Notes: generated by a model from the letters alone, not told the origin. Positions 35,590 through 45,197 are shown, counted from the stretch's first letter. The stretch: DNA of 64,000 bases from Fischerella sp. CENA71 (GCA_024239075.1 JANBVI010000074.1:1-64000), one strand, 5' to 3'. Made by a program: numbers and translations.

Positions 35590-36441
35590 CTAGCGTCGTT
35601 TCTTCCCTTTTTGCCAACTTTGACTGTTGGGTTTTTTGCTAAATTCTCCTTTGGGAAATAGCCGTTGTTCTAATTCTTCATAGCTTCCTTCAAAATCACA
35701 ATGACCGTAAAGAGGACATTGGCGACAATAAACACCTTCTGTGTAGCGTTCCAAGTTTTCGCGATTGAAGTAATACGGTTTGTGGCTGAAGGTGCTAGCT
35801 ACCCATTGCCATGACATATTATTACTAGCTGGGTCGCCATCTAAAAGATGTTCGAGAAACCATTTAGCTCCAGCTTGCCACTGAATACGTCGCCAATGGA
35901 TGATATAAGCCGCCATCCACATACGAGCGTGATTATGAAGATAGCCTGTTTCTCGTAGTTCTTTGCTGAAACTATCGATGCACACTCTATCTGTTGCACT
36001 TTGTCTAATATCTTCGGGTAATTCTGGCGCGTAGTTGCTAGGGGTATAGCCTGTTTTGTATTCTTCTTGGTCTTGCCAGATGCTACTTCCCAGTTTGACA
36101 TACAGCCGTTGCCAGTAGTCGCGCCAACCTAATTCATTAATTAGTTTAGTGACCTCATCTTGGTTTTGCACGCGATCAAGCACATAATTTCGGATTTCAC
36201 GCAAACTGAGAACCCCATAACGAATATAGGGAGAAAGGCGGGTGACTGCACCTGTAAAAAAATTACGTGTTTTTGCGTATTTAGCTGGGTCTACTTTTTG
36301 CAGTACTTTCTCAGCAGCTTGACGTCCGCCAACTGTTTGACTGATGTGATCATCGCGTTTTGCGGCTTGAGGAAATTGTTCGCGCAGGTAAGCTACCAAC
36401 TCATCACGGTTGGCAAATTCACGTTGCATATCTTGAGTCAT
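35590..36441 (-). CDS. Photolyase-like FAD domain protein lacking the antenna domain
   Basis: 283 aa. It corresponds to the C-terminal FAD-binding part of the photolyase/cryptochrome family: SPYIRYGVLSLREIRNYV, ELGWRDYWQRLYVKLGS, ETGYLHNHARMWMAAYIIHW and GDPASNNMSWQWVASTF. The N-terminal alpha/beta antenna domain is absent, while the upstream DNA (36442-36480) is repeat, so it is not simply cut. Three cysteines (239, 242 and 248: CRQCPLYGHC) follow the FAD domain. A light-driven repair role is not assured without the antenna. The start has no strong ribosome site. Confidence 0.82.
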   Translation of the reverse strand: MTQDMQREFANRDELVAYLREQFPQAAKRDDHISQTVGGRQAAEKVLQKVDPAKYAKTRNFFTGAVTRLSPYIRYGVLSLREIRNYVLDRVQNQDEVTKLINELGWRDYWQRLYVKLGSSIWQDQEEYKTGYTPSNYAPELPEDIRQSATDRVCIDSFSKELRETGYLHNHARMWMAAYIIHWRRIQWQAGAKWFLEHLLDGDPASNNMSWQWVASTFSHKPYYFNRENLERYTEGVYCRQCPLYGHCDFEGSYEELEQRLFPKGEFSKKPNSQSWQKGKKRR

Positions 36442-36443
36442 CC

Positions 36444-36480
36444 GATTTTAGATTTTAGATTTTGGATTTTGGATTTTAAA
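36444..36480. repeat. GATTTTA/GATTTTG heptamer repeat
   Basis: Five tandem seven-base units directly upstream of the photolyase-like gene. Confidence 0.7.
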
Positions 36481-36628
36481 TTGAATACACAGATAAATCC
36501 GGTATCAGTAATTTGTCACCGTAACAAGAGCGAGAGAAGGTTTCATTAGCTCAAATAGTATAACGTGGGCAAACAAAAGCGATCGCCTAACTTAAGTGTG
36601 ATCGCTTTCTGTAACCCAGAATTTATAC

Positions 36629-37150
36629 TTATCTCAAGGTAATTGCAGTTGCATCTGGTGCTAGTCTGATATCTCTGGCAATAATTACAGGCTTGTTGAC
36701 GTAATCTTGATAATATTGGTCTTGGAGACTGAGCTGGTATTGCTGTTCGATTTCGGGAATTACCAAATCATGAACTTCACCAGTCACTTGAATGACGTTT
36801 TCGCGATCGCTTGGCAAATCAAAAGGCCGACCAGAAGCATTTATAACTAATATTGGATCACCACCAAAAAATCTGCGATCGCTAACTGTAAAGGAAGTTA
36901 AACCAACTTTTTGCAGTGGTCTGCTTCTGACTGTTACAGTTTTACCAATCAATTCGTCAGGATATTGGACTACTTCGGATGTAGTAACAAGTTGTGCAGT
37001 AGAAGTAGTTGACGGTTGTTCATTCGTGTAGGAAAGTTTTACGAACACAGCTAATAATGCTATGGTAATTACTACTTTTGCTTCCCAAAGACCTTTGAAT
37101 ATGTCTTGGCTTGGGTTTATATTATTTTGCTTGTCGCCACTTTCAGCCAT
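36629..37150 (-). CDS. Membrane-anchored protein of unknown function, probable OB-like fold
   Basis: 173 aa. An N-terminal cytoplasmic tail is followed by one membrane helix (about 23-42: AKVVITIALLAVFVKLSYT). The outside part (about 60-165) contains the pattern PDELIGKTVTVRSRPLQKVG, SFTVSDRRFFGGDPILVINA and VIQVTGEVHDLVIPEIEQQY, reminiscent of small OB-fold domains that bind ligands. The ATG at 37150 is chosen; the region between it and the next gene is AT-rich. I do not recognise a named family. Confidence 0.68.
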   Translation of the reverse strand: MAESGDKQNNINPSQDIFKGLWEAKVVITIALLAVFVKLSYTNEQPSTTSTAQLVTTSEVVQYPDELIGKTVTVRSRPLQKVGLTSFTVSDRRFFGGDPILVINASGRPFDLPSDRENVIQVTGEVHDLVIPEIEQQYQLSLQDQYYQDYVNKPVIIARDIRLAPDATAITLR

Positions 37151-37649
37151 AATTAAAGACTCTTTTTCAACAGTTATTAGTGGTTAATTTTGATAATTTA
37201 AGCAAGTTAAAATTTGTCTTTTCATGTATAAAAGACACAAATGATTAAACTGAATTTATAAATTTTTTTTTGAATAATACCTAAATTTGAACGAGATTTA
37301 ATTATAAGAATATGATTCTTAGGTGATAAACTCTTCTTGCTCAGGTAATAATGAATTCCCTTTCATAGGACGGAGTTATATACATCTACCAAATGAGAGA
37401 GAGCATCTATATTTCTATATCTAATGGTTGTGTAATTAATAAGAATAGAGTTATAGCATTCCTAAATCATTCATGAACAATAAGAACCCCAACTTCTTAT
37501 AGACACCCGTAGGGTGACTTCCCGGAGGGTAGAAGTCAGCGATCTGGCTTTTCAAAGAAACACTTATAAAATTAATAAAAATTTAAATGTATTGACAAAT
37601 ACTGAAAAAATGAATACACCTATTGAAATCATGATTCGAGAAACAAAAT
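37151..37649. other. Intergenic region with a dispersed repeat
   Basis: About 500 AT-rich bases. A repeat at 37490-37550 reads AAGAACCCCAACTTCTT then, after a nested ACACCC/GGGTG hairpin, AGAAGTCAGCGATCTGG; it is related to the hairpin repeat at 49956-49987. No gene is supported. Confidence 0.55.
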
Positions 37650-38378
37650 ATGCAACACCAAGTGAAAATTTTAGAACCAACAGATTTATGGTATTTACAA
37701 AATAATATTAATAAAGAAACCAACAGATATTACCATCCAACAAAAGATATTCCATTTGTTCAGCAGGTAGAAATCAGACTCGAAAATTCTGGAGTAATCA
37801 TTCAAAAAGGATCATTGCACAGGTGCGTTGGTAAATTGAATTATGGCGTTTACAAAACTGATAACCGTTTGAAAGATATGTGGGTAGCCTTGAGAACAGA
37901 GATTGACTACAACGCACCCGTATATCAAGGTACTGGTATGGTTTACCTTGAGCCTAGACAAAAAGGAGATTTTGTAAATTACACATCTATTGACTTGTCA
38001 GAGCGGGAGCAATGGGAATTTGATGATGGGATCTTCCAGTTTTGTTCGGATAATGTAGTGATCGGAGCCAAAAGATTAAAATTCCGACAAATTGCAGGTT
38101 CTGGTGACGGTAAGTGGAGACTGGCGATCAAAGCTTTACCTGGACAAATTGCTCGCGTGTTGACGGGTACTACATCACCAGCTAGAGTCATTGAACTCAG
38201 CAGAGGAGAAATTTTAATTGCTGACTACGACATGGTAAAAGGATACACAAACGGTATTGAGGAAGATTATCGCAAATTAGGTCATTTTGGCAAAAGTGGT
38301 GGAGAAGGTTTTGTCTGGGTGTATAGCGGTGAAGGTAAATTATTGGTGAGTGAAAATGACGGCATTGGTCTAGATTAA
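37650..38378 (+). CDS. Unknown protein, possibly AIM24-like
   Basis: 242 aa, no signal peptide, no membrane segment. Beta-rich and Gly-containing; the C-terminal part VIELSRGEILIADYDMVKGY and GGEGFVWVYSGEGKLLVSEN resembles the end of AIM24-type (TerD-like barrel) proteins. The assignment is weak. The start ATG at 37650 has no strong ribosome site. queD follows on the same strand after 85 bases. The function is unknown. Confidence 0.55.
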   Translation: MQHQVKILEPTDLWYLQNNINKETNRYYHPTKDIPFVQQVEIRLENSGVIIQKGSLHRCVGKLNYGVYKTDNRLKDMWVALRTEIDYNAPVYQGTGMVYLEPRQKGDFVNYTSIDLSEREQWEFDDGIFQFCSDNVVIGAKRLKFRQIAGSGDGKWRLAIKALPGQIARVLTGTTSPARVIELSRGEILIADYDMVKGYTNGIEEDYRKLGHFGKSGGEGFVWVYSGEGKLLVSENDGIGLD

Positions 38379-38463
38379 GATTATGGAATCTCAAAGCACA
38401 GTTACCATCAAAAAAGATATAGTTTTATTTTTTGTGTCGGAACTGGCTGCGAGGCAATATTAA

Positions 38464-38853
38464 ATGCCTAAATGGAAACTAGTAACTGAATTCTCGTTTA
38501 ACAGCGCCCATTACATTAAAGATTACGATGGCCCTTGCGGTCGAATGCATGGGCATAATTATACGGTGCGAATCGAAGCAACTGCATTGAAGCTACATTC
38601 TTCTCAATATTGTCCACATCCAGTGATGGTGGCTGATTTTAGAACTTTACGCTGGGCAAAGCAAGATGTTTCTAAAGGAGGGCTTGATCACTGTATCCTT
38701 AACGAAGTCTTACCTCCTGAGTACGAAACAACTGCTGAGATGATTGCTAAGTATGTTTATGACGAAACCAAAAAACGACTCCCAGCAGATGTGCAACTCA
38801 AAGTAGCGGTGTCAGAAACTCCCAATAGTTGGGTTGAGTACGAAGATGATTGA
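38464..38853 (+). CDS. queD: 6-carboxytetrahydropterin synthase (QueD family)
   Basis: 129 aa. The zinc ligands are His16 (SFNSAHYI) and the HGH pair (His29, His31) in PCGRMHGHNYTV; the catalytic Cys25 precedes them. DHCILNEVLPPEYETTAEMI and VSETPNSWVEY complete the family pattern. It converts dihydroneopterin triphosphate to 6-carboxytetrahydropterin for queuosine and other 7-deazapurines. The length is normal. Other members of the pathway are not in this window. Confidence 0.9.
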   Translation: MPKWKLVTEFSFNSAHYIKDYDGPCGRMHGHNYTVRIEATALKLHSSQYCPHPVMVADFRTLRWAKQDVSKGGLDHCILNEVLPPEYETTAEMIAKYVYDETKKRLPADVQLKVAVSETPNSWVEYEDD

Positions 38854-39075
38854 AGTATGTGTCTTTGCGCCTTGGTGGTGAAGAAAATTTATTTTTGAAC
38901 CACCCCATAGAGGCGCTAGCGGCTGCACCCTCTCCGCTTGCGCTTAGGGCAGGGTGTAGTCTATTTAAATGCAAAGCGCTGTATTATTTTAAAGTAGCAA
39001 TACAGTTGTTGGATCTTGTTGTTCACGTTGGCGCAGCCTGTCCTTGTGGGCTTATGATTTAGGAATGTTTTTTTC
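38854..39075. repeat. Intergenic region with repeat-like GC segment
   Basis: Between queD and the minus-strand terminator. The stretch at 38905-38955 (AGAGGCGCTAGCGGCTGC, CTTGCGCTTAGGGCAGGG) is GC-rich against an AT-rich background and resembles short dispersed repeats of Nostoc-type genomes. No gene is supported. Confidence 0.4.
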
Positions 39076-39107
39076 AAAAAAAACCTGATTGCTTTTATGC
39101 AACCAGG
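39076..39107 (-). terminator. Terminator of the hsp20 gene
   Basis: On the minus strand CCTGGTTGC, six-base loop, GCAATCAGG (one G-T pair), then eight T (39083-39076). It lies 64 bases behind the stop of the Hsp20 gene. Confidence 0.9.
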
Positions 39108-39171
39108 CTAAATTTTCTATCACACAAACTTACACAATAGGTATTTAATTCAGAAGACTAATGGCAAGTGA

Positions 39172-39624
39172 TTACACACCAGAACCTTCTAGATTCACTT
39201 TGACTACTTTGTTTTTTTCTGCTTCAGTTTTCGGCAGAGTCAGGTTGAGAATTCCATCTTTGTATTCAGCAGTCACGTTAGTATTTTGAATCCGGGCAGG
39301 TAGAGGAATTACACGCTGGAATTTACCATAGTAGAATTCACTTCTGGTGTAACCTTTTTCTTCTGTTTTAGTTTCAGATTTGCGTTCGCCACTGACATAA
39401 ACAGCTTCTTCTGTCACTTGTACATCTAAGTCTTTAGCTTCTATGCCAGGAACTTCTAACTTCAGAACAATAGCTTTTTCTGTTTCTTGTAACTCGGCAG
39501 CCGGAAATTTCACAGACCCGTTTTCCAACAGTCTAGATGGTGTGAAACTTTCATCAAATAAACGGTTGATTTGGCGTTGAAGAGAATTAATTTCTTGCCA
39601 GGGTTTATAACGAATCAGTGTCAT
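39172..39624 (-). CDS. hspA: Small heat-shock protein Hsp20 (alpha-crystallin family)
   Basis: 150 aa. The alpha-crystallin domain covers about 43-140: FPAAELQETEKAIVLKLEVP, VYVSGERKSETKTEEKGYTR and the ending DGILNLTLPKTEAEK with the GILNLTLPK signature. The N-terminal arm is short (TLIRYKPWQEINSLQRQINR). It holds unfolding proteins in a soluble state and, in cyanobacteria, also protects membranes. The 39625-39777 region upstream should carry the promoter; I see no CIRCE element (TTAGCACTC-N9-GAGTGCTAA). Confidence 0.94.
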   Translation of the reverse strand: MTLIRYKPWQEINSLQRQINRLFDESFTPSRLLENGSVKFPAAELQETEKAIVLKLEVPGIEAKDLDVQVTEEAVYVSGERKSETKTEEKGYTRSEFYYGKFQRVIPLPARIQNTNVTAEYKDGILNLTLPKTEAEKNKVVKVNLEGSGV

Positions 39625-39777
39625 AAATCTTCCTCTTATTTACTATGTTTATTGCTATTTGTTTCAGTTCTTTATTTTTGCCTTTGATTCTTATATTAAT
39701 TAGTAAAAACAAGACTGTAAATTCGGTTTTTTCACTTTCAAAATGATGATTGCCGAACCAAAATAATAAGTAAAAAC

Positions 39778-39972
39778 ATGTGTGGAAAACTTGAATATTT
39801 TAGGTTCGGTAAACCACAATGCGATCGCATCTACGACAAAGCCGTGGAAATTAAACCTGACTTACACGACGCTTGGTACAACCGGGGGGTTACGCTCGGT
39901 AGTTCGGAACGATATGAAGAGGCGATCGCATCTTTTGACAAATGGCAACTAAATACCATAAATGGGAAATAG
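39778..39972 (+). pseudogene. Remnant of a tetratricopeptide repeat protein
   Basis: A 64-codon frame that contains one recognisable TPR: YDKAVEIKPDLHDAWYNRGV, then TLGSSERYEEAIASFDK. The rest (MCGKLEYFRFGKPQCDRI, WQLNTINGK) does not fit. Cyanobacterial TPR proteins carry many such 34-residue units, so this is probably what is left of a longer gene. The HIP1 sites inside it agree with an old coding origin. Confidence 0.65.
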
Positions 39973-40125
39973 ATTGATTTTTCCGGTAAACCTCTGCTAA
40001 TCTGGGTAGTTCATCGGTCAGATCAACCAGCAATTACCAACATCAGTATATAGAAACTCCCCACAGCTACATCAAACTTTTGTATGCTGATTGTAAATAG
40101 GTCTTAATAGTTCTTTGAAAAACTT

Positions 40126-42465
40126 GTGCAAGAAGATTTTAGATTAATTGTTGATTTAGTATCAGTTCTCGCTGTCGCCGCCTGTGGTGGACTGTTGGCG
40201 GCGCTTTTAAAACAACCTGTTTTACTAGGGTATCTGATTGGAGGAGTTGTCATTGGTCCGTCGGGACTGGGACTAATTAAAGAATTAATTCAAGTAGAGA
40301 CTCTAGCACAGTTTGGCGTTGCCTTTTTGTTATTTGCTTTGGGGGTCGAGTTTTCCTTTGCGGAACTCAAAAAAGTCAAAGCGATCGCCCTGGGTGGGGG
40401 TGGACTACAAATAACCCTGACAATCGCCGTTACTGTTTTGGTGTGCGGTTTAACAGGCGCTTGGGGAACTTTACCCGCGAAGGGCGTATTTTTAGGGGCG
40501 ATTCTGTCTTTGTCTTCCACAGCAGTTGTCCTCAAATGTTTGATGGAACGCAACGAGACGGAAACACCCCACGGACAGGTAATGCTGGGAATTCTGGTGG
40601 TGCAGGATTTGGCTCTGGGGCTAATGTTAGCAGTTTTGCCAGCTTTACACCAACCAGGGGAATCGATTGTGATGGCGGTACTCACAGCCCTGGTGCGGAT
40701 TGGCTTGTTTGCGGCGGGTGCTGTGATTGCTGGTAAGTGGATTATTCCGCCTTTGTTGCGGATGCTAGCTCGCACAGAAAGCCGAGAGCTATTTTTATTA
40801 GGAGTAGTGGCGCTGTGTTTGGGTATTGCTCTGTTGACAGAATATTTAGGGCTGTCGATTGAAATGGGGGCGTTTGTCGCAGGTTTGATGATCTCGGAGG
40901 TAGAATATGCCGATCAAACCCTGACTTATGTAGAACCATTACGAGATATTTTTGCGAGTTTGTTCTTTGCCTCAATTGGAATGTTAATCGATCCAGTGTT
41001 TTTGTGGCATAACCTGGAATTGATTTTGGGATTGGTAGCACTGGTATTTATTGGTAAATTTTTGATTATCACACCCCTAGTTAAACTGTTCCGCTATCCT
41101 CTGAAGACGGCGTTAATTGCAGGCTTGGGACTGGCGCAAATTGGGGAATTTTCCTTTGTTTTAGCTAGTGAAGGACAAGCTTTAGGGCTAGTTTCTCGGC
41201 ACATATATTTACTGATTTTGGGAACAACGGCAGTAACATTAGTACTGACTCCCTTTGTATTACGCTTAGTACCGATTATTTTTGACTGGTTAGAATCAAT
41301 GCCGTGGCTAAAGCCCTATTTTAGTGGCGAGGGTAAGCCTTTGGAGGTAGCCGAAGAATTACCAATCAAAAACCATGTTGTAGTTTGTGGTTACGGGCGA
41401 GTCGGTAAAAATTTGGTGAAATTGTTACAGCAACATGACTTACCTGTAGTGGTGATTGATCAATCTGAAAGTAGAATTCAACAGTTACGTGAGGCGGGAG
41501 TACCTTATGTGTATGGGAATTGTGTGAGTTTTCACGTTTTAGAAACTGCGATGGTGAGTCAAGCTAAAGGAATGGCGATCGCACTTCCCGATCCGATGAG
41601 TATTCGGCTGTGCCTAAAACGGGCTTTAGAATTATCTCCTGATTTAGATGTAGTAGTGCGTGCCACCAGCGATAAAAATATTGAAGTTCTTTATCAACTG
41701 GGTGCGAGGGAAGTGGTGCAACCAGAATTTGAAGCAAGTATAGAAATGGCAACCTACATATTAAATGCTGCGGGATTCTCAAGTGTTGTTGTCCAACGGG
41801 AAATGCAAGAAATCCGCAACCGTCATTATTTAGATTTGCGTCCAGAACAATCAGCTTCCCAAGTTTCCCGTCATTTGCGACAGGCGACTCAAGATTTAAA
41901 CAACCGTTGGTATTCTCTACCAGAAACTTCACCCTTAATCGGTATGACTTTAGAAGAAGCCGATATGCGCTACTTAACTGGGGTGAGTTTGATGGCTATT
42001 CGCCGCGCCAGTGGGGAAGAAGTCGATTATCCCGATGCTACTACCAGATTAGAGAAAGGCGATCGCTTGTTAGTGGTGGGTTCAGGTGAGGAATTAGCCG
42101 CTTTAGAAGAATTTGCTCTTGGTAGAGCAACCGTTCCCGGCGACAATAGTGCTTGTCAGTGGGTAATAGTTAACACCGATTGTCCAATGCTTGGTAAAAC
42201 CTTGGCAGATTTGAAAATTCGTCAACAATTTGGGGTGCAAGTGCAATCAATGCGCCGCGATGGCAAGTTTATTCGCTTCCCCAGTGGCAAGATGGAATTG
42301 CAAGCTCAAGATCAATTATTATTGTGCGGTAGTTTGACAAGTCTGAATCAAATAGAACAATTATTTGCTCCAGCAGATTCCTCATCGTCATCGGTTCCTG
42401 TGGTGAAAGCTAGTGAAGCGGAAGCTTTGAAAGAGTATTTACCGATGGATAGTGTGATTGATTAA
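40126..42465 (+). CDS. Monovalent cation:proton antiporter (CPA2/KefB-like) with TrkA domains
   Basis: 779 aa, GTG start. Residues about 5-390 form a 12-13 helix Na+/H+ or K+/H+ exchanger domain (LGYLIGGVVIGPSGLGL, FGVAFLLFALGVEFSF, LSLSSTAVVLKCLME, LGILVVQDLALGLML). Then follows a TrkA-N/RCK NAD-binding domain (KNHVVVCGYGRVGKNLVKLL, about 415-530) and two TrkA-C domains (about 600-665 and 685-750). It likely moves potassium or sodium against protons under nucleotide control. The length and two TrkA-C copies are common among cyanobacterial members. Confidence 0.92.
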   Translation: MQEDFRLIVDLVSVLAVAACGGLLAALLKQPVLLGYLIGGVVIGPSGLGLIKELIQVETLAQFGVAFLLFALGVEFSFAELKKVKAIALGGGGLQITLTIAVTVLVCGLTGAWGTLPAKGVFLGAILSLSSTAVVLKCLMERNETETPHGQVMLGILVVQDLALGLMLAVLPALHQPGESIVMAVLTALVRIGLFAAGAVIAGKWIIPPLLRMLARTESRELFLLGVVALCLGIALLTEYLGLSIEMGAFVAGLMISEVEYADQTLTYVEPLRDIFASLFFASIGMLIDPVFLWHNLELILGLVALVFIGKFLIITPLVKLFRYPLKTALIAGLGLAQIGEFSFVLASEGQALGLVSRHIYLLILGTTAVTLVLTPFVLRLVPIIFDWLESMPWLKPYFSGEGKPLEVAEELPIKNHVVVCGYGRVGKNLVKLLQQHDLPVVVIDQSESRIQQLREAGVPYVYGNCVSFHVLETAMVSQAKGMAIALPDPMSIRLCLKRALELSPDLDVVVRATSDKNIEVLYQLGAREVVQPEFEASIEMATYILNAAGFSSVVVQREMQEIRNRHYLDLRPEQSASQVSRHLRQATQDLNNRWYSLPETSPLIGMTLEEADMRYLTGVSLMAIRRASGEEVDYPDATTRLEKGDRLLVVGSGEELAALEEFALGRATVPGDNSACQWVIVNTDCPMLGKTLADLKIRQQFGVQVQSMRRDGKFIRFPSGKMELQAQDQLLLCGSLTSLNQIEQLFAPADSSSSSVPVVKASEAEALKEYLPMDSVID

Positions 42466-42473
42466 GCTTCTTA

Positions 42474-42506
42474 TTCAGTTATCAGTTATCAGTTATCAGT
42501 TATCAA
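42474..42506. repeat. TTATCAG heptamer repeat
   Basis: Four tandem TTATCAG units after the antiporter stop; an almost identical array lies at 52327-52362. Confidence 0.8.
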
Positions 42507-42561
42507 TTGTTTACTGTTAACTGACTGAGACAACTTCGATATCAATGACAAGTCCTAATAG

Positions 42562-42852
42562 TCAAGAAAAATAATTTTCAATATCTCTTGATTGATGTAA
42601 AAATCGAACAATTTCTATCCCGTCGGTAATTTTTTGATAAAAAACGATGTAAGGTTTTACAGGAAAACTTCTTAGTCCTCGCAGTAAATCATCTCGTTGT
42701 CTGCCCATGTCAGGAAACTGAGCTAACATTGGCAGGCGATCAAAAAGTTGAGCAATTTGCTTGTCGGCTGCAAGTTCATCGTGTTGAGCAAGATAAATCC
42801 AGATGTCCTCCAAATCTTGTTCTGCTTGCTGAGAGATTCTGTAACGATTCAT
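42562..42852 (-). CDS. ParE/RelE family toxin
   Basis: 96 aa. A compact RelE/ParE fold is suggested by YRISQQAEQDLEDIWIYLAQ, LRSFPVKPYIVFYQKI and IEIVRFLHQSRDIENYF. ParE members poison DNA gyrase, RelE members cut mRNA; the sequence YIVFYQ followed by VRFLHQSRDI favours ParE. The ATG overlaps the stop of the antitoxin gene by four bases (ATGA), so the two are translated together. Confidence 0.85.
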   Translation of the reverse strand: MNRYRISQQAEQDLEDIWIYLAQHDELAADKQIAQLFDRLPMLAQFPDMGRQRDDLLRGLRSFPVKPYIVFYQKITDGIEIVRFLHQSRDIENYFS

Positions 42853-43199
42853 TGTGAGCTATCCTGATCCAGCCGACGTTTTCCTCGTGCCTTAATGTTG
42901 TTCAGCAAATTAGGTAAAGACTCGTCATCGTATTCGGTGTACTGTCCATTTTTCAACTGTTCGGCTCCGATCGCAACATCACGCTGTAGTGCTTCTAACT
43001 TCAGCTTTTGCACTTCTTTTTCTGCACGTTGCAGCCTATCCATCATTTCCTGAAAGGTACTTGCGTCTTGAACAACGATTTCTGCTTTACCGTTAACAGT
43101 AAGGACAAGGGGAGATTTATTTATTTTGATACGTTCTAAAAACTGTTTGACGTTGCGTTTGAAGTCTGTAAGAGAGTGAATATTATCTAGGTTAATCAT
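42849..43199 (-). CDS. Phd/YefM-type antitoxin
   Basis: 116 aa from the ATG at 43199 (MINLDNIHSLTDFKRNVKQF); the frame is open seven codons further. The N-terminal part (HSLTDFKRN, LTVNGKAEIVVQDASTFQEM) is the Phd/YefM DNA-binding and dimer domain. The long charged helix after residue 65 binds and neutralises the toxin. The antitoxin precedes the toxin, as usual, and probably represses the pair's own promoter. Confidence 0.85.
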   Translation of the reverse strand: MINLDNIHSLTDFKRNVKQFLERIKINKSPLVLTVNGKAEIVVQDASTFQEMMDRLQRAEKEVQKLKLEALQRDVAIGAEQLKNGQYTEYDDESLPNLLNNIKARGKRRLDQDSSQ

Positions 43200-43292
43200 C
43201 AGATTTAGCAACCTAATCAAATACTAAATAAAATCATAATTAGATACCATAAATAGTAATACAAAAGCTCCACTTTGGACAGGTATAGGGCA

Positions 43293-45197
43293 ATGGTGCG
43301 ACTAAAATTTTGGCAATGGCTCGTCTTAGCAACTCCCATCGCAACCATCATTACTTTCTTACTGGTATCGGCGGGGTTGCAAATTCACGAGTGGGGGCTG
43401 AATTGGATTTGGGGTGTGTTTATCCTCGTGTTTGTGGGCTGGCGTTGGCTGTTGGTGCAATGGACTCGCCCTGCGATCGCACAGGTAGAATCGGTGATGG
43501 CAGAGGTGAGCAAAGAATTAGAGTCTGCCACAGGTAATATAATCCCTTCACAGCAAACTGATGCCACCAAGCGAGCCGAAGCCGCACTCCAAGGAATACT
43601 GCAAGCATCAGGGAGCGATCGCCCAATTTGGGAAGACTGGGAAACATTTTGGCAGCGTTGTCAAGCCCTTGTTGTTGCCATTGCCAATATTTATTATCCA
43701 GAAGTTAAATATCCTCTGCTAAATATCTACGTTCCTCAAGCTTATGCCCTGATTCGAGGTACGGTAGATGCCATGGATCAGTGGATGCAAAAGTTATCTC
43801 CGGCTCTGAATCAAGTGACAGTTGGGCAAGCATTCCAAGCTTATGAAATGTACCAGAAGTTGGAACCTTCTGCCCGGAAATTATTACGCGCCTGGAACTT
43901 GGCGCAGTGGTTATTAAACCCAGTTGCAGCGATCGCCAATCGAGCCAGCCAAGGTTACAGTAACCAAGCAAATCAGCAATTACTGGTGAATTTAAGCCAG
44001 TTACTCCGAGAAGCAGCACTGAGGAATTTGTGTCAGCAGGCGATCGCTCTCTACAGTGGTAAATTACCTGTTGTCGAATCTGCTGTGATTCCGCCGCCTC
44101 CCGCCCCAACCAAAACCCAAACCCTGCGAGACATCCTCGCCCAAGCCGAACCTGTCGAAGTCGTCGAGCAAAAACCCGTAAATATCTTATTAGTAGGACG
44201 AACTGGAGCCGGGAAAAGCAGCTTGATTAATACTCTATTCCAAGCAGATTTAGCAGAAGTTGATGTATTACCTAGCACCGATAAAATCCAGAATTATCAC
44301 TGGCAAGCACCAGAAGGTGAAACCCTAAACCTTTTGGATACACCTGGTTATGAACAAGTCAACCGTAATGACTTACGAACGCTTGTGCTTGATTATGCCA
44401 AAAATGCAGACTTGCTACTACTCGTCACCCCAGCTCTTGATCCGGCTCTGCAAATGGATGTGGACTTTTTGCAAGATATGCAAGAAGAAGTTACAAACTT
44501 ACCCACTATTGCCATTGTCACCCAAGTTGATCGCCTGCGTCCGATCCGCGAATGGCAACCTCCCTATGATTGGCAATGGGGAGAACGACCAAAAGAAGTG
44601 GCCATTCGGGAAGCAACGCAGTACCGCGCTCAACATTTAGGTGATTTTTGTAACCGAATTTTGCCAGTGGTGACAGGAGACAGCAACACAAATCGAAGTG
44701 CTTGGGGGATAGATGCCTTATCTTTAGTATTAATTGATGCGATCGCACCAGCCAAGCAATTGCGTCTAGCTCGGTTTTTGCGTAACCAAGAGGCTAGGAT
44801 TGTTGCTGCTGCTAAAATCATCGACCACTACACCTTCCAGATGGCAACAACTCAAGGACTAACAGCATTACTCAAAAGTCCAATTCTGCAATTTATTTCC
44901 ACCGTTTCAACAGGATCTCCCACTTTAGCGAATCTGCTTGCACAGAAAATCCCTGCTGAACAGTTACCTATTGTGATTGGAAAATTGCAGATGGGATATG
45001 ACTTATTTTTACTCTTGAGTGCCGATAAAACACTGAAATTTGATTTGTTAGCTTTGTGGCCATTACTATTGGAAAACTCCGGTTCACCTGAGCAAAATGC
45101 GAGGGCTTTTGGTTATGCATTAATAGAATACTGGACTCAGAATTTGAGCATGGAACAATTACGAGAGCGGTTTGGGTATTATTTGGGTGTGCGTTAA
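43293..45197 (+). CDS. Membrane-associated Era-like GTPase
   Basis: 634 aa from the ATG at 43293 (MVRLKFWQWLVLATPIATII); an upstream TTG would add six residues. Two membrane helices occur at the N-terminus. After a helical region comes a GTPase domain at about 295-460: P-loop GRTGAGKSS (302-310), G3 LLDTPGYEQ and G4 TQVDRL. The C-terminal 170 residues are helical. Families like this shape or scan membranes, but its role is not known. The toxin-antitoxin pair lies divergently upstream. Confidence 0.82.
   Translation: MVRLKFWQWLVLATPIATIITFLLVSAGLQIHEWGLNWIWGVFILVFVGWRWLLVQWTRPAIAQVESVMAEVSKELESATGNIIPSQQTDATKRAEAALQGILQASGSDRPIWEDWETFWQRCQALVVAIANIYYPEVKYPLLNIYVPQAYALIRGTVDAMDQWMQKLSPALNQVTVGQAFQAYEMYQKLEPSARKLLRAWNLAQWLLNPVAAIANRASQGYSNQANQQLLVNLSQLLREAALRNLCQQAIALYSGKLPVVESAVIPPPPAPTKTQTLRDILAQAEPVEVVEQKPVNILLVGRTGAGKSSLINTLFQADLAEVDVLPSTDKIQNYHWQAPEGETLNLLDTPGYEQVNRNDLRTLVLDYAKNADLLLLVTPALDPALQMDVDFLQDMQEEVTNLPTIAIVTQVDRLRPIREWQPPYDWQWGERPKEVAIREATQYRAQHLGDFCNRILPVVTGDSNTNRSAWGIDALSLVLIDAIAPAKQLRLARFLRNQEARIVAAAKIIDHYTFQMATTQGLTALLKSPILQFISTVSTGSPTLANLLAQKIPAEQLPIVIGKLQMGYDLFLLLSADKTLKFDLLALWPLLLENSGSPEQNARAFGYALIEYWTQNLSMEQLRERFGYYLGVR

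Noticed and set aside
36160-36549. 129-aa plus-strand frame opposite the photolyase-like gene
   Set aside because: It is antisense to conserved photolyase motifs and ends in repeat DNA.
38850-39062. 70-aa frame after queD
   Set aside because: It overlaps the queD stop and runs through a GC-rich dispersed repeat; the composition is not protein-like.
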